From positions 1 to 6,852 of the forward strand of contig JASHZA010000068.1 in NCBI GenBank assembly GCA_030042765.1: a stretch of 6,852 bases of DNA, written 5' to 3'. Each line of letters starts with the position of its first letter. Position 1 is the stretch's first letter. The notes beneath the pieces were generated by a model. It was not told where the DNA came from, made no database searches, and saw only the letters and a list, made by a program, of their open reading frames with translations. The translations under genes and the position numbers were made by a program. Shown here piece by piece: positions 5,903-6,852 of the stretch. The stretch comes from Candidatus Binataceae bacterium. GTDB lineage: Bacteria > Desulfobacterota > Binatia > Binatales > Binataceae.

Positions 5903-6852
5903 ATGTATCTGCTTATAGGAGCGATCGGCACTGTATCGATACTGGCCCTCGCGTTTCTCCTTTACCGGCTTACCTGGTCAAAACGACGCCTTCAGGCAGA
6001 GCCAGGTTCGTCGGGCGATGATGAATCACTAGTGCCCCGCCGGTCGATCTGGGACGCGTTGTACTTCATGGCGGGTCCGCTTCCGCTCTCCGTCTCGCTC
6101 CACGTGATTATTCTTCTGGCGCTGCTTTGGGGTGTTCACTTGGAAGCCGGCCGTAACCTGATTCAGGTTGACCTGCGCTCCGGTGGCGGCGGCTCGACGG
6201 ACGAAGCGAAGCAACTTGACATGCCCGAGATGCCGGTGCCGGACGCGGTTGCCCCTCTCCCAATTGAACGTCCGGTCCTGGCGCCTCAAAGCTCTCAGGC
6301 CATCAGCATCGCAAGCCATTACGTGCGTACCGTCGCCGGAGGTGGAATCGGTATCGGCCGCGGCGGCGGGATTGGCTCCGGATACGGCAATGGAATCGGT
6401 GCGGGCTTCGGCGGCTTTATCGGGGGGCTGCGCAGAAGCGGTCTCGATATCGCGATCGTCATCGACGGCACTGGCTCGATGAAGCGCATCATCGACGACG
6501 TCAAGGTCAAGATGAAGCAACTCGTCCTCGCGTCTCACCGCCTCGTGCCGACCGCGCGGATTGCAATTGTCGTGTTCGGAGGCCGCGGTGAACCTATTCA
6601 GGTCCAGCCGTTGACTGTTTCGCCCGATCGGTTGCTCTATTTCCTCAACAATATCCAGGCTCGTAACGGCGGCGAATGGGAAGAAGACACACTCGGCGCT
6701 GTCCGCACGGCGGTCGATCGATTGGATTGGAAGCCCATGGCCAGGAAGGTGATAGTGCTGGTCGGGGATACCCCGCCGTTCCCTCAGGATATGGAGCCGA
6801 CGCTCGAAGAGGTGCGCAAACTCCGCTCCGAGAACGGCTCTTTCAGCACCGT
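5903..6852 (+). CDS. TonB/TolA-like membrane protein with periplasmic von Willebrand factor A domain, 3'-truncated
   Basis: The frame is open from ATG 5903 to the window end (316 complete codons), so the C-terminus is missing. Domains in order: a hydrophobic helix at residues 3-23; a basic then acidic loop (SKRRLQ, DDES); and a second helix at about 60-80, PLPLSVSLHVIILLALLWGV. That helix carries S63, H67 and L74 at the spacing of the TonB/TolA SHLS motif, plus a Trp76 aligned with TolA W31. Next come GGGG (94-97), a Pro/Glu-rich stretch (106-128), a Gly-rich linker (146-175) and a VWA domain from about residue 180. The metal site shows D188-G-T190-G-S192 (DxTxS rather than DxSxS). GGEWEEDTLGAV (256-267) and LVGDTPPF (286-293, D289) follow, as in hemicentin-like VWA domains. 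Positive-inside reasoning puts the VWA domain in the periplasm. It follows the TolQ-TolR-TolR genes, and I infer that it is their energy-transducing partner. The ligand is unknown. Confidence 0.82.
   Translation, partial: MYLLIGAIGTVSILALAFLLYRLTWSKRRLQAEPGSSGDDESLVPRRSIWDALYFMAGPLPLSVSLHVIILLALLWGVHLEAGRNLIQVDLRSGGGGSTDEAKQLDMPEMPVPDAVAPLPIERPVLAPQSSQAISIASHYVRTVAGGGIGIGRGGGIGSGYGNGIGAGFGGFIGGLRRSGLDIAIVIDGTGSMKRIIDDVKVKMKQLVLASHRLVPTARIAIVVFGGRGEPIQVQPLTVSPDRLLYFLNNIQARNGGEWEEDTLGAVRTAVDRLDWKPMARKVIVLVGDTPPFPQDMEPTLEEVRKLRSENGSFST

Noticed and set aside
6029..6538. A minus-strand frame (169 codons) opposite the VWA gene
   Set aside because: It is antisense to a frame with two membrane helices and a recognisable VWA motif; its own product has no family features.

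Overview
This moderately GC-rich window has tightly packed genes, GTG and TTG starts, an MFE-2-like short-chain dehydrogenase and a TolQ/TolR-type motor with two TolR subunits. Together these suggest a Gram-negative, double-membrane bacterium of the Myxococcota, Desulfobacterota/Binatota or Acidobacteriota kind. The taxon is an inference from protein flavour; no rRNA or other phylogenetic marker is present.

The left edge holds the 3' part of an APC-superfamily amino-acid/polyamine permease on the + strand, with its 5' end outside the window. Its stop lies 6 bp from that of a convergent minus-strand cluster. In order of transcription (right to left) that cluster encodes an MFE-2-like short-chain dehydrogenase (start about 3730), a low-molecular-weight phosphatase that starts 3 nt after the dehydrogenase stop, a CoA-binding Rossmann protein of the YccU type, and a Nudix hydrolase with a TTG start. 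The spacing fits one housekeeping-type operon concerned with acyl-CoA or nucleotide-sugar metabolism, but no single pathway is evident.

Positions 3731-4170 are a divergent, non-coding control region with a plausible promoter on each strand. To its right is a + strand operon: a TolQ/ExbB/MotA-type proton-channel subunit (4171-4812), a TolR/ExbD subunit whose start overlaps the tolQ stop (4802-5239), a second TolR/ExbD (5303-5827), and a membrane protein that runs off the right edge (5903-6852). The last gene is open at the window end.

The last gene is the most interesting part of the window. Its second hydrophobic helix carries the Ser-x3-His...Leu pattern of the TonB/TolA energy-transducing helix. 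A Gly-rich linker and a von Willebrand factor A (VWA) domain with an almost canonical metal-site motif follow. The operon therefore looks like a proton-motive-force-driven TolQ-TolR-TolR complex in which the TonB/TolA-like transducer ends in a periplasmic VWA head instead of a TonB/TolA C-terminal domain.
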